Positions 26,638 to 35,370 of a stretch of DNA of 59,801 bases are shown here, in pieces (positions within the stretch are counted from its first letter, which is position 1; every line of letters begins with the position of its first letter). The position numbers and the translations under genes were made by a program. The DNA lies in contig JAVBLT010000019.1 of the NCBI GenBank assembly GCA_031553315.1, forward strand, positions 1 to 59,801, in the 5' to 3' direction. Origin of the DNA: JAVBLT01 sp031553315. Its GTDB lineage: Bacteria > Verrucomicrobiota > Kiritimatiellia > RFP12 > DVOR01. Under the pieces are notes generated by a model that worked only from the letters and a program-made list of their open reading frames with translations, was not told the origin of the DNA and did not search any database.

Positions 26638-27240
26638 TCAGCGCCAGCTGGTGGCGTAAAACAAATCGGGGTCGTCGTCTTTAAAAGCGTCTTTACCGTA
26701 ACACCAGACGATGGCTTCGGCGGTGACTTTGACGCCGCCGGGGGCGCCGTCGTTCTCATCGATGAGCCCGTTTTCATCGATGTCGACACAGACCTGGTAG
26801 AGATGTTTTTTGATTTCCTGGGGGCTGGCGCCGCCGTTGTAAAGCTTGCGGCCAACGGGGCTGAGCATGCCGAACTCGAGGACGTGGTCGGAATCGATCT
26901 GTTTCTGGGTCTTCTTTTTCTTGGAGTCGTCGGGATCGTGATAGGACACATCGAAGAAGCCTGCTCTGCCGATGACTTTGCAAAACTCGGGATCCATTTC
27001 AAAGCGGCCGTTTTTCTTCTGCACGGCGCTGGGCCAGGCGCGCAGGCGCTGGTGATAGAGAGACCAGCCGTTGACGAGCTGCACACAGTCTTCCGTCGCC
27101 TCTTTCTTGCGGGATGATTCGATGACCCGGCCGTAACCTCCGGCGAGGGCGGCCATGAGGACGACGAGGATAACGATGACCACGAGGAGCTCGACCAGGG
27201 TGAAGCCTCGCTTGAATCGGGTTTTCAGGTTTGCGGGCAT
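26638..27240 (-). CDS. type II secretion/type IV pilin-like prepilin
   Basis: This 200-aa protein has the motif FKRGFTLVELLVVIVILV, then a lysine-rich stretch (SKKKKTQK) and an acidic region with a possible calcium loop (DIDENGLIDENDG). The start at 27240 gives an 11-residue leader; a longer frame to 27300 overlaps the preceding gene. It is one of three successive prepilins at the front of the operon. Confidence 0.75.
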   Translation of the reverse strand: MPANLKTRFKRGFTLVELLVVIVILVVLMAALAGGYGRVIESSRKKEATEDCVQLVNGWSLYHQRLRAWPSAVQKKNGRFEMDPEFCKVIGRAGFFDVSYHDPDDSKKKKTQKQIDSDHVLEFGMLSPVGRKLYNGGASPQEIKKHLYQVCVDIDENGLIDENDGAPGGVKVTAEAIVWCYGKDAFKDDDPDLFYATSWR

Positions 27241-27250
27241 GGGGGGTTCC

Positions 27251-28102
27251 TTATTTGTCGAATTTTCCGATATCATCGGCGATCCAGTTTTTATGCTCAT
27301 CGGTATCTTTATTCGGGCATATGCCCAGCCAGCATGCGCGGCAGGTCAACTGATTGGGTCCCGATGACCAAAGCTGGTAGGATTGATACGGCGGAACCGA
27401 GGCGTAGCAAAGCTCGGCATCGCTCCAACCGGTTACGACCGTTGCCTGGTACCATTCCTCTTTGGTTTCAATGTTGAATCCCCGGCCGGCCCGAATGATG
27501 CCTTTTCGCTCCAGCTCGGCAAGCAGGCGGCTCATGATGACCATGCGGGGATCGGCGTCTTCTTCTCCTTTGAGGTTTTCAATGTTGCCGATGTCTTCCA
27601 TCTGGCTGGAAAACTGCACGGCGTTTTCCTTGATTTCGCTGTTGAAAATATCACGGTAGTTGACCGGTTTTTCCTGCAGGTAAGTGTCGAAAATTTTACC
27701 GCGGGGGTAAAAAAAGGAAAACAGGCCGAAGGTGACCAGGCGGTTTTGCTGGGTGACCTGATCCCAGCTGGAGGGCGCCTGGGAGGGTTTGGGACCGCCG
27801 ATGCGCACCCAGAATTCAAGCGGCTGATGATTTTGCGAGAAAATATTGCCGTGCACTTTGACCAGATTGCCCTCTTCGTCTCTTTTCCCGGTTCCCGGAT
27901 AAACGGGCACGGGCGGGTAGATGCCGTATTGGTCGTGGTAGCTGGAGATGAGCATGTTGATCTGTTCGAGCTTGGCGAGGACTGCGGCTTTCTCCGAATC
28001 GCGGTTGGCCACGCGCAGGAGGTAAAAGACGGCGCTCATGAGGATCGCCAGGATGGCGATGGAGACCATCAGCTCGATCAGGGTAAAGGCGTTTCTTTTC
28101 AC
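27251..28102 (-). CDS. type II secretion/type IV pilin-like prepilin with Ala at -1
   Basis: This 283-aa protein starts KRNAFTLIELMVSIAILAIL. The residue before the cleavage point is Ala instead of the near-invariant Gly, which prepilin peptidase tolerates only in some cases. The C-terminal part has two cysteine-containing segments (TCRACWLGICPN), possibly a disulfide or metal site. It follows gspF by 12 nt. Confidence 0.75.
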   Translation of the reverse strand: MKRNAFTLIELMVSIAILAILMSAVFYLLRVANRDSEKAAVLAKLEQINMLISSYHDQYGIYPPVPVYPGTGKRDEEGNLVKVHGNIFSQNHQPLEFWVRIGGPKPSQAPSSWDQVTQQNRLVTFGLFSFFYPRGKIFDTYLQEKPVNYRDIFNSEIKENAVQFSSQMEDIGNIENLKGEEDADPRMVIMSRLLAELERKGIIRAGRGFNIETKEEWYQATVVTGWSDAELCYASVPPYQSYQLWSSGPNQLTCRACWLGICPNKDTDEHKNWIADDIGKFDK

Positions 28103-28114
28103 GGTGGACCTCTC

Positions 28115-29440
28115 TTACTGGGCGCCGGCGGCGCCGAGGTTGCCGATGATGGAGATCATGGGCATGAACATGGCGATGACAATGGTGCCGACGATGACGG
28201 CGAGGAAGATGATCATGATCGGCTCGATGGTGGAGGTCATGGCGGCGACGGCGTTGTCCACTTCATCGTCGTAGGTGTTGGCCACGCGGATGAGCATGTC
28301 GGGCAGGGCGCCGGTCTCTTCGCCCACCTCCACCATGGAGACGACCATGGGGGGGAAGATTTTGGCGGCGGTCATGGGGGCCGACATGCCTTCGCCTTCT
28401 TTCACGCTGTCGTGAATGCCTTGCACGGCGGTGGAGACCACGCAGTTGCCGGTGGTTTCGCGCACGATGGAGAGCGCCTGGAGCACGGGCACGCCCGAGG
28501 CGAGCAGGGTGCCGAGGGTGCGGGTGAGGCGGGCGACGGAGCTGCGCAGGGTGAGCGAGCCCATCACGGGGATTTTCAGCGCCACGCGGTCAAGGACGCG
28601 TGACCCGATCGGGGTCTTGGCAAAAAGCTTCCACAACACGATGAAACAGCCGATGCCGATGAAGATCGCGGCCCACTGATCCTGCATGAAACGGCTGAAA
28701 TCAATCACAAGCTGGGTAATCATGGGCATGCCTTTGCCGCCCATGAGGTCGTTGAAGATCTGCTCGAATTTGGGAATCACGAGCAACATGAGCACGGTCA
28801 CGATGATGACGGCGGCCACGAGCACCACGATGGGGTAAACCATGGCGCTTTTAACTTTGTTCTTCACTTTCTCGGCTTTTTCCGAGAATTCGGCCAGGCG
28901 GTTGAGCACCACTTCGAGCACGCCGCCGGCTTCGCCCGCGCGCACCATGTTCACGAAGAGGTGGTCGAAGATTTTCGGATAGTGGTCGAGCGATTCGGAG
29001 AAGGTGCTGCCCGATTCCACGGATTCAATCATGCCGGTGAGGGTGTCCTGAAGCGTGGGGTTGACGGTCTGGCGCTGGAGCACGCGAAGGCCGCGGGTCA
29101 GCGGAAGGCCCGCGTCGACAAGGGTCGCGAGCTGGCGCGTCATGGTCATCAGATCCTTGGGCTTCACGCGTGCCTTCCAGAGGCGGGGCATTTTGATTTC
29201 CATGCTCATGCCGCCCTTCTTTTTGGCGGTTGAGCCGGAGGCGGCGGGGGCGGCGGATCCCTTTTTGGCGGGCGGGGAAGCGGCGGGCGCGCTTTGGGAT
29301 TTGTCGATCTGACCGAGGGCGGTGGGTGAGAGCTTCATCGCCCGGATCTTGTTGATGGCCTCGGCCTGGGAAGCGGCTTCGACGCTTCCTTTGACTTCCT
29401 GACCGCTGCCGTCCAACGCTTTATACGCAAACTTCGCCAT
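28115..29440 (-). CDS. type II secretion/type IV pilus inner-membrane platform protein (GspF/PilC)
   Basis: This 441-aa protein has the N-terminal motif FAYKALDGSGQEVKG, a low-complexity Ala/Lys/Pro linker (about residues 50-75), then two GspF domains. Diagnostic strings are LATLVDAGLPLTRGLRVL and ARLTRTLGTLLASGVPVLQAL, with three hydrophobic segments. GspF anchors the assembly ATPase and pulls prepilins into the filament. It is first in the operon that runs to 19086. The ATPase (GspE), secretin (GspD) and prepilin peptidase are not in this window. Confidence 0.92.
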   Translation of the reverse strand: MAKFAYKALDGSGQEVKGSVEAASQAEAINKIRAMKLSPTALGQIDKSQSAPAASPPAKKGSAAPAASGSTAKKKGGMSMEIKMPRLWKARVKPKDLMTMTRQLATLVDAGLPLTRGLRVLQRQTVNPTLQDTLTGMIESVESGSTFSESLDHYPKIFDHLFVNMVRAGEAGGVLEVVLNRLAEFSEKAEKVKNKVKSAMVYPIVVLVAAVIIVTVLMLLVIPKFEQIFNDLMGGKGMPMITQLVIDFSRFMQDQWAAIFIGIGCFIVLWKLFAKTPIGSRVLDRVALKIPVMGSLTLRSSVARLTRTLGTLLASGVPVLQALSIVRETTGNCVVSTAVQGIHDSVKEGEGMSAPMTAAKIFPPMVVSMVEVGEETGALPDMLIRVANTYDDEVDNAVAAMTSTIEPIMIIFLAVIVGTIVIAMFMPMISIIGNLGAAGAQ

Positions 29441-29578
29441 AAGGGGCCTCTCCTCTAAAATCCTAAAAAGGCATACAATCCTGCTTTATTATCCTGTCTC
29501 AAGCCTACCACAAGCGGTGTGGGCAGGCAAGTAATTGTTTCATCCCAAGAGTGAAAATTCCTGTTTTCGCGCGGGGTG

Positions 29579-29607
29579 TTGCCTTTCGGCGGCGGGTGAG
29601 GTATAAT
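29579..29607 (+). promoter_or_regulatory. promoter of hslO-pdxB-ogt
   Basis: TTGCCT (29579-29584), a 17-bp spacer and consensus TATAAT (29602-29607) lie 28 nt before the hslO start codon. It is the best -10 in the window. Confidence 0.8.
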
Positions 29608-29635
29608 AGGCCGCCATCAAAGGAGATCCCGCGCC

Positions 29636-30592
29636 ATGATTCACCAAAGTGCCTCAGACCTGTGTGTGCAGGCTTATTCCCCCAAAACGCGCCTGCGCAT
29701 GTTGTATGTGGATGTGACGGATTCCGCGCGCGCGCTGGAGCAGAGCCATCTGTGCGGCCCGGTGGCGGGTCTCGTGCAGGCCGAGGCGCTTGCGGGAATC
29801 GCCCTGCTGGGAAACGAGCTCGCTCAGCGCGACGAAACGATCTCGCTCCAGATGACCTTCCCCAACGGCGCCATCGGCGGCCTGCTCGTGGAGGCCGCCG
29901 CCGACGGTTCCCTGCGCGGCTACACCAACCAAAAGCTCCTTGCGGATCTCGACGCTTCGGAGGAAGACGATGAGGCGATCGTCGAAAAGGCGCTCGGCAC
30001 CCAGGCCGATTGCCGCATCATCCGCTCCATTCCGGGAAAAATCCTCTCGCACTCCGTCTTCACCCTCGAGAACCCCACCCTCACCGAGACGGTGGAGCGC
30101 TATTACGATGAATCGCTCCAGCGCGACGCCATCTGCCAGCTTTCCGTGGTCTCTTCCGGCGGCTACCTCCAAAAGGCCCGCGGCGTGCTCCTCGATTGCC
30201 TCCCGGATGGCGACGAGGAGGCCTTCGAGGCCACGTTCGCTCATTTTGAAGACGGCGCCGTGCAGGATCTGCTCGACGCCGAGGCCGGCATTCCCGAGAT
30301 CGGCGCCCTTCTGGGCATCACCGACTGGGTTCAAGACCCCCCCCGCAAGCTCACCTTCGCCTGCCGCTGTTCCCGCGAAAAAATCGAAAACGCCATCGCC
30401 GCGCTCTCCGTGCCCGAGCTTGAAGAGCTTGCCGCCAAGCCCGACCCCACGGAAATCTTCTGCCACATGTGCGGCAAGGGCTACTCCCTCGCTCCCGCCT
30501 TCCTGAAAAAACTGCTCGGCGACCGCCGCGCCAACGCACCCGGCCTGCCCAAAACCAAGCGCACCCCCCCGCCGCCGGATTCCGCCTCATGA
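29636..30592 (+). CDS. hslO: Hsp33 redox-regulated holdase chaperone
   Basis: This 318-aa protein has the Hsp33 substrate-binding domain (VQAEALAGIALLGNELAQRDETISLQ is split by typical loops) and the C-terminal zinc switch: C-x-C in FACRCSREK and C-x2-C in CHMCGKGY. Oxidation of these cysteines releases zinc and activates the chaperone under oxidative unfolding stress. AAAGGAG precedes the start. A Pro/Arg/Lys-rich tail of about 25 residues is extra. The stop overlaps pdxB (ATGA). In a probable anaerobe this is a stress response to oxygen. Confidence 0.93.
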   Translation: MIHQSASDLCVQAYSPKTRLRMLYVDVTDSARALEQSHLCGPVAGLVQAEALAGIALLGNELAQRDETISLQMTFPNGAIGGLLVEAAADGSLRGYTNQKLLADLDASEEDDEAIVEKALGTQADCRIIRSIPGKILSHSVFTLENPTLTETVERYYDESLQRDAICQLSVVSSGGYLQKARGVLLDCLPDGDEEAFEATFAHFEDGAVQDLLDAEAGIPEIGALLGITDWVQDPPRKLTFACRCSREKIENAIAALSVPELEELAAKPDPTEIFCHMCGKGYSLAPAFLKKLLGDRRANAPGLPKTKRTPPPPDSAS

Positions 30593-31731
30593 ACATCGTC
30601 TGCGATCGCGCGATCCCTCTCGCCGCCGAGCTCTTCGGCCGCCTGGGAACCGTCTCCCTCAAAGACGGCCGCACCTTGGCCGCCGGCGACGTGCGCGAGG
30701 CCGATCTGCTCATCATCCGCAGCACCACCCGCGCCAACGCGACCCTGCTCGAAGGCAGCCGCGTGCGTTTCATCGGGTCGGGGGTCATCGGCACCGACCA
30801 TCTCGACATCCCCTGGCTTCAGGCCCGCGGCATCGCCTGGGCCAACGCCCCCGGCTGCAACGCCGAAAGCGTGGCCGACTATTTCACCGCCGCCCTCCTC
30901 GAAACCGGCGCCCGCCGCAACCGCGCCTGGCGCGGCAAGACTCTGGGCGTGGTCGGCGCAGGCAATGTGGGGCGGCGCATCGCCAAGGCCGGCCGGGCGC
31001 TGGGCATGCGCGTGCTCTGCTGCGACCCGCCCCGCCAGGCCGACCCCGCCGATGTGGAGGCGCAGGGCTTCTTTCCGCTCGAAACCCTTCTTGCGGAGGC
31101 CGACGCGCTCACCCTGCACACCCCGCTCACGCCCGAGACGCATCACCTCATCGGCGAGCGCGCGCTGGCCTGCATGAAACGCGGCGCAGTCCTCGTCAAC
31201 ATGGCCCGGGGCGCCGTGGTCTGCAACGATTCCCTCACCCGCGCCCTTGAGCGCGGCGCCCTCTCCGATGCGGTGATCGATTGCTGGGAGGGCGAACCCG
31301 CCTTCTCTCCCGCCCTGGCCCGCCTCGCCTTGCTCGCCACGCCCCACGTCGCCGGCCACGCCTACGAAGGCAAAGTCAACGGCGCCGCGATGGTCTACGA
31401 GGCCGCCTGCCGGTTTCTGGGCGCCGAGCCCGGCCCCATTCCGGCCCTGCCGCCGCCGCCCGTGCCGGAAATCGCCTGCGCGGGCGCGGGCGAGCCCGAT
31501 GAAGCCGTGCTCCGGCGCCTGGCTTCAACCGTGTGCGATGTGGCGGGCGACAGCGCCCGCTTCAAGGCTTCCATCTCGGAAGACCCCGCCGAACGCCGCC
31601 GCCATTTCGATTCCCTCCGGCGAGACTATCCCCTCCGGCGCCAGTTTTCAGCCACCCGGGTTATCCTCGGCCACGCCTCTTCCGCTCTTGTTCAAACCGT
31701 CTCTGATTTGGGTTTTGGAGTCTCCCCATGA
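30589..31731 (+). CDS. pdxB: erythronate-4-phosphate dehydrogenase (PdxB)
   Basis: This 380-aa D-2-hydroxyacid dehydrogenase has the PdxB opening (VCDRAIPLAAELFGRLG), the IGTDHLD and NAPGCNAESVADY substrate region, the NAD loop GVVGAGNVGRR, and a catalytic His in TPHVAGHAYEGK. That last motif is typical of PdxB, which also carries a C-terminal dimer domain as here. It oxidises 4-phosphoerythronate in the DXP-dependent vitamin B6 route. pdxJ of the same pathway lies at 43739. Start and stop both overlap neighbours by 4 nt. Confidence 0.88.
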   Translation: MNIVCDRAIPLAAELFGRLGTVSLKDGRTLAAGDVREADLLIIRSTTRANATLLEGSRVRFIGSGVIGTDHLDIPWLQARGIAWANAPGCNAESVADYFTAALLETGARRNRAWRGKTLGVVGAGNVGRRIAKAGRALGMRVLCCDPPRQADPADVEAQGFFPLETLLAEADALTLHTPLTPETHHLIGERALACMKRGAVLVNMARGAVVCNDSLTRALERGALSDAVIDCWEGEPAFSPALARLALLATPHVAGHAYEGKVNGAAMVYEAACRFLGAEPGPIPALPPPPVPEIACAGAGEPDEAVLRRLASTVCDVAGDSARFKASISEDPAERRRHFDSLRRDYPLRRQFSATRVILGHASSALVQTVSDLGFGVSP

Positions 31732-32240
31732 ATCATTTTACCCTGACCTGCGCTTCGCCGATCGGGCCGCTCACCTTGGCGAGCGACGGCGAGGCCATTA
31801 TCGGCCTTTGGATGAAGGGGCAGAAATACGATGCCGCCACATTGAAAAACCCGCTTGAAAAGGCCCTGCCGGTTTTCGACCGCGCCCAGGCATGGCTCGA
31901 CCGCTATTTTGCCGGAGAAAATCCCGAGGCGGCTTTTCCGCTGGCGCCGCAGGGGAGCGCCTTCCGCCAGGCTGTGTGGAGGGTTCTTCGCGCGATTCCC
32001 TACGGCGAGGTGACCACCTACGGCGCGATCGCCAGGCAGCTGGGCGGTTGCGCCCAGGCCGTTGGCGGCGCGGTGGGGCACAACCCCGTTTCGATCATCA
32101 TTCCCTGCCACCGGGTCGTCGGCGCCGACGGCAGCCTCACGGGCTATGCGGGCGGCCTTGAAAAGAAAATCCGCCTGTTGAAGCTGGAGGGTGTGGCGGT
32201 GGAGCTGCTCACAAGGCCGGTCAAGGGAACGGCGCTTTAG
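31728..32240 (+). CDS. ogt: methylated-DNA-[protein]-cysteine S-methyltransferase
   Basis: This 170-aa protein carries the MGMT active site PCHRVVGADGSLTGYAGG, whose Cys accepts the alkyl group from O6-methylguanine in a single-turnover repair. The helix-turn-helix part (GSAFRQAVWRVLRAIPYGEVTTY is spread over 23 residues) precedes it. The length matches the stand-alone Ogt type, without the Ada regulator domain. It overlaps pdxB by ATGA. Its TAG stop (32238-32240) is the first three bases of repeat copy C. Confidence 0.93.
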   Translation: MNHFTLTCASPIGPLTLASDGEAIIGLWMKGQKYDAATLKNPLEKALPVFDRAQAWLDRYFAGENPEAAFPLAPQGSAFRQAVWRVLRAIPYGEVTTYGAIARQLGGCAQAVGGAVGHNPVSIIIPCHRVVGADGSLTGYAGGLEKKIRLLKLEGVAVELLTRPVKGTAL

Positions 32241-32400
32241 AGCATGTTTCGAATGAGATTTCCGGATTTTGCGAAGGTGAATTTTGGTTTTGACAAACGC
32301 TTGAGGTGAGCCTTAACAGCGCTACGGCGATCTGAAAGGGTGAAGTTCAAAAACAAAAAGCACCGAGAGAAAGCGGAAAGATCAATCGAAATATGCTCTA
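32238..32400. repeat. 163-bp palindromic element, copy C (MITE-like)
   Basis: This copy is reversed relative to A and B but of identical length, with TA at 32238-32239 and 32399-32400. The central hairpin has decayed on one side (GCCTTAAC against GCTACGGC). It sits between the convergent ogt and 32450 genes. Just beyond it, TATGCTCTAAAGCATA forms a short inverted repeat, perhaps a scar of a second insertion. Confidence 0.85.
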
Positions 32401-32449
32401 AAGCATATTAAGATTGAAACTTCTCAATTTAAACCTGCTCTGGAGGCGG

Positions 32450-32866
32450 TTACTGCGGGTCTTCGCCGAAGCGGTCGTATTGGTTGAGGAGGTGGGCGAC
32501 GCGTTCGTTGAAGCAGCCGGGCGTGAAGGCGGCGAGCGGGGTTTTCCACTGGATGCAGATCATGGTCTCGCTCTGGTAATCTTCGGCGATGAGGGTGGCG
32601 TCGTAGAGGAGGGCGTTGAGCTCGAGGAGGTCGAGGAGCTCGTCGCGGGAGAGGTCGGTGGCGCTGTCGATGATCACGGCGATGGAGAGGGTGGGCGGGG
32701 TCGCCTCGTCGTCTTCATTCATTTCAACGGTGACGAAGCCCGCGACGTCGGCCGATTGTTCGAAATCCCACAGAAGGAGGTCGGGATCGGTGACGAGTTT
32801 GGAGACGTGGTGGCAGGCGGCATCGAGCTCGACGTCGAGAATCGATTCAATTTCTTTGAGGGTCAT
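32450..32866 (-). CDS. unknown small acidic protein
   Basis: This 138-aa protein is soluble and acidic, with an alternating strand/helix pattern (DEATPPTLSIAVIIDSATDL and QSETMICIQWKTPLAAF). The pattern loosely recalls the YbjN or type III chaperone-like fold; that is only an impression. The start lies within the last 20 nt of the YjdF-like gene and has AAGGAA upstream, so it belongs to the operon from 33931. No function is proposed. Confidence 0.6.
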   Translation of the reverse strand: MTLKEIESILDVELDAACHHVSKLVTDPDLLLWDFEQSADVAGFVTVEMNEDDEATPPTLSIAVIIDSATDLSRDELLDLLELNALLYDATLIAEDYQSETMICIQWKTPLAAFTPGCFNERVAHLLNQYDRFGEDPQ

Positions 32867-33458
32867 GCTGTTTTTCCTTGGGGGTTAAAGCGTAAGCGGC
32901 GGCGGCGGGGAGGGCGCCGAGGGTATCCATGAGCATGTCTTTCTGCGCATCCCACACATCGCCCTGGGATCCGAGGAAGGCGGCGCCGAGGTCTCCGCCT
33001 TCCCATTCGGCGTAGACCCATTCCACGAGCTCCCAAAGCCCCGCCACGGCAATGATCGCGGCGGCTCCGAAGAAGGCGGCGACGGCGGGCGCGGGCGCCC
33101 AGCGGCGGCGGTGAAAAAACTCGGCGGCGGGCCAGGCGAAGAGGCCCACGGCGAAATGAGCCACGCGGTCATAGTGGTTGCGCTCGAAGCCGAACCAGCG
33201 GCTCGGCCATTCAAAGGGCACTTTTTCAAAGGAGTAGTGCGCGCCCACGAGCTGAAGCACGATCCAGCAGGTCACGATGCCGTAGCTGAAGGCTGAGAAG
33301 CGGAAACGGCGCCAGGTGAAAGCGAGGCCGAGAAACACAAGGGCGGGGGTGACCATTTCGGCGCGCCACACGGCCCGGTCGAGGGGGTGGAGGCCCGACC
33401 AGATCGCCGCGGCGGCAATTACGGCGAGAAAGAAGAGCTCGGGCCGGGCCTGTTTCAT
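32847..33458 (-). CDS. YjdF-like (DUF2238) inner-membrane protein
   Basis: This 203-aa protein has five to six hydrophobic helices and the family motif ERNHYDRVAHFAVGLF, plus WELVEWVYAEWEGGD and a terminal QGDVWDAQKDMLMDTLGA. Members are uncharacterised membrane proteins. The start at 33458 overlaps the stop of the GyrI-like gene (ATGA), showing coupling; the long upstream frame is an artefact of that overlap. Confidence 0.8.
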   Translation of the reverse strand: MKQARPELFFLAVIAAAAIWSGLHPLDRAVWRAEMVTPALVFLGLAFTWRRFRFSAFSYGIVTCWIVLQLVGAHYSFEKVPFEWPSRWFGFERNHYDRVAHFAVGLFAWPAAEFFHRRRWAPAPAVAAFFGAAAIIAVAGLWELVEWVYAEWEGGDLGAAFLGSQGDVWDAQKDMLMDTLGALPAAAAYALTPKEKQHDPQRN

Positions 33459-33931
33459 TCGGGGGCTTTCACCACGGGGCAGTAGATTTCGGTCTCGAGC
33501 TCGGCGGGGAGCACCTGGGCGGGGTCGTTGAGGTAGACGTCGCGCATGGGGGGTCGGGGAAGGTAACCGTTGCCCAGCGCCCACGCCATGAGGGCCTGAT
33601 AGGCGCCGTAGAGCTCTTCGTAGGGGCCGCGATGGGTGATGCAGGCCATGAGCCCGCCTTCGACGGTGCGGCAGGAGGCGCGGCCAAAGGGGGGCAGGTC
33701 GTTGTCGAGGGTCACGCCGCACTCCACGTCGATGGAATCGGGGGAGAAGGCTTCGTCGTGGTAAAGGGCGAAGACGTTGCCTTCGCGGATGTAGTTGTTC
33801 TCCGAGAGGAGGCCGGCGATTTCGCCGTAGGCTCTGCGCATCTCGGAGGAGAGGTTGAGCATGTCGGTCGTGAAACGGATGGTGACGGCTTTCGCGGGTT
33901 CCACCAGGCGGAGTGTAACTTCACTGTTCAT
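33455..33931 (-). CDS. GyrI-like small-molecule-binding protein
   Basis: This 158-aa protein resembles the effector-binding (SOUL/GyrI-like) domain of AraC-type and MerR-type regulators (RTVEGGLMACITHRGPYEELYGAYQ and a C-terminal ETEIYCPV). There is no DNA-binding domain. Stand-alone members bind or hydrolyse drugs or inhibit gyrase. A perfect AAAGGAGGT lies before the ATG, and a promoter is at 33959-33987. Confidence 0.75.
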   Translation of the reverse strand: MNSEVTLRLVEPAKAVTIRFTTDMLNLSSEMRRAYGEIAGLLSENNYIREGNVFALYHDEAFSPDSIDVECGVTLDNDLPPFGRASCRTVEGGLMACITHRGPYEELYGAYQALMAWALGNGYLPRPPMRDVYLNDPAQVLPAELETEIYCPVVKAPE

Positions 33932-33958
33932 ATGAACCTCCTTTAACTTACGCTCCTC

Positions 33959-33987
33959 AGTGTAGCACACGCGCGCCGCCTTGGCAA
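33959..33987 (-). promoter_or_regulatory. promoter of the GyrI-like/YjdF-like operon
   Basis: On the minus strand, TTGCCA (33987-33982), a 17-bp spacer and TACACT (33964-33959) lie 27 nt before the start at 33931. It directly abuts the stop of the acyltransferase gene. Confidence 0.65.
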
Positions 33988-35169
33988 TCACCCAATGACC
34001 CACTTCGATCCGGGGAGTTTGGCCAGGCCCCACACCACAAGCCAGGTGGCCAGGAAGGTGATGACCGACCCGAGGAAGAGGTTGAGGATGAAGGGCGTGG
34101 GGAAGGTCTGAGTCCAGGCGTACACGGGGCCGAGGAAGAGGTAGTGGGCAAGGTAAATGCCGAAGGCGCATTGGGTAAACACGGCAAGGAGGCCTTCGAT
34201 TTTCCTCATGGGCGCGCCGGCCGCGCGCAACCGGCGGGCCGCGGTCGGCACCAGCCGGCGAATGAAGAGAAAGCCGCCCGCCGTCATGAGCGCAACCTGG
34301 GGCGAACAGAAGGTGTAGTAGAGCTCCATTTGCGCTTCGGTGGCGCCGGGGATCCGGCAGGCGTGGCGGAAGCCGAGAAGGGCGATGGCGTAGCCGGCGG
34401 CGAAGGCGGGCACGGCGGCGAGGAGGGTTTTGGGCCAGTTGAGCGGAGGCATCCGCCCGAGGAGGTGGCCGAGGAGGAGGTAGCCGCTGAAGCCGGCGAA
34501 GTAGTAGACGGCATGGAAATCGTTCCACGAGCAGGAGCCCCAGATGTTGGCGCCGCCGGGCCAGGCCATCGGGTTGAAGGCGCGCACAAACGGAATGAAG
34601 AGCGTGAGGATCCAGATGCCGAGGTAGGTCAGCTTGGCCTTCGCGGCGGCTTTCTCAAGCCAGGCGGAGAAGATGGGCATATAGAGATAAAGGCCGATCA
34701 GCATGTACATGTACCACAAGTGGGTGGTGTAGAGGTTGAAGTTGATGCCCAGCAGCGCTGTTTCACGGGCCGATTCCGCCAGGGACCCCGCCTGCGGGTC
34801 GGCCCAGGCGAAGAACACCTTGGCCAGCTCGAAGGGCTGGCCGATGAGGGTCAGCAACCACGGGAAGAAGGTGTAGAACGCCGCCCAGATGAAGAAGGGA
34901 ACCGCCACGCGGGGAATGCGTTTTTTATAGAAAACGCCCATATCGGCCTTCACGGGCAGCAGCAGAAAGCCGGTGATCATGGCGAAAAAGGGCACACAGG
35001 GGCGCATGAGGCAGCCGAACGCGGTGCGCCAGAGAAAGTGGTCGTAATTTTCGGCGATCTCGGCGGTGCGGTCGGCGATATTGTCGGCGGTGTGAGAGGC
35101 CATCACCATCCACACGGCGAGAAAGCGGAGCACGTCGACCCAGACGGTGCGCGGAGCGGCAGGTTTCAT
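33988..35169 (-). CDS. acyltransferase family 3 membrane protein
   Basis: This 393-aa protein has about ten membrane helices and the AT3 signature near the N-terminus (VDVLRFLAVWMVMASH, with catalytic-type His). PFFAMITGFLLLP and TTHLWYMYMLIGLYLYMPI follow, as in WecH/OatA-like O-acetyltransferases. It probably acetylates a surface sugar or peptidoglycan at the inner membrane; the substrate is unknown. An in-frame start at 35214 is less likely than ATG 35169, which has GGAAAGGA upstream. Confidence 0.85.
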   Translation of the reverse strand: MKPAAPRTVWVDVLRFLAVWMVMASHTADNIADRTAEIAENYDHFLWRTAFGCLMRPCVPFFAMITGFLLLPVKADMGVFYKKRIPRVAVPFFIWAAFYTFFPWLLTLIGQPFELAKVFFAWADPQAGSLAESARETALLGINFNLYTTHLWYMYMLIGLYLYMPIFSAWLEKAAAKAKLTYLGIWILTLFIPFVRAFNPMAWPGGANIWGSCSWNDFHAVYYFAGFSGYLLLGHLLGRMPPLNWPKTLLAAVPAFAAGYAIALLGFRHACRIPGATEAQMELYYTFCSPQVALMTAGGFLFIRRLVPTAARRLRAAGAPMRKIEGLLAVFTQCAFGIYLAHYLFLGPVYAWTQTFPTPFILNLFLGSVITFLATWLVVWGLAKLPGSKWVIG

Positions 35170-35193
35170 GCTGAATTTTCCTTTCCGGCGCAG

Positions 35194-35223
35194 ACAATAC
35201 CTCAAAACCTTCAATCAAAACAA
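35194..35223 (-). promoter_or_regulatory. putative promoter of the acyltransferase gene
   Basis: On the minus strand, TTGTTT (35223-35218), an 18-bp spacer and TATTGT (35199-35194) lie 24 nt before the start at 35169. Confidence 0.5.
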
Positions 35224-35370
35224 CGAAAAACCGATTCTTTTTGCCGCCTGCAACCGGCAAGACGCGTTTTACCGATGGCGGGGCTCCTGGCAACTCCGCA
35301 TGAAAAACACTGCGAAATAAAGCCGAGTTTCATTTTCCGCCAAAAAAGCTTCCTTTCGCAGGCGCGGGTT
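35224..35370. other. divergent intergenic region, nothing further seen
   Basis: This is the remaining space between the acyltransferase promoter and the pflB promoter. I see no gene, repeat or clear operator in it. Confidence 0.4.
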
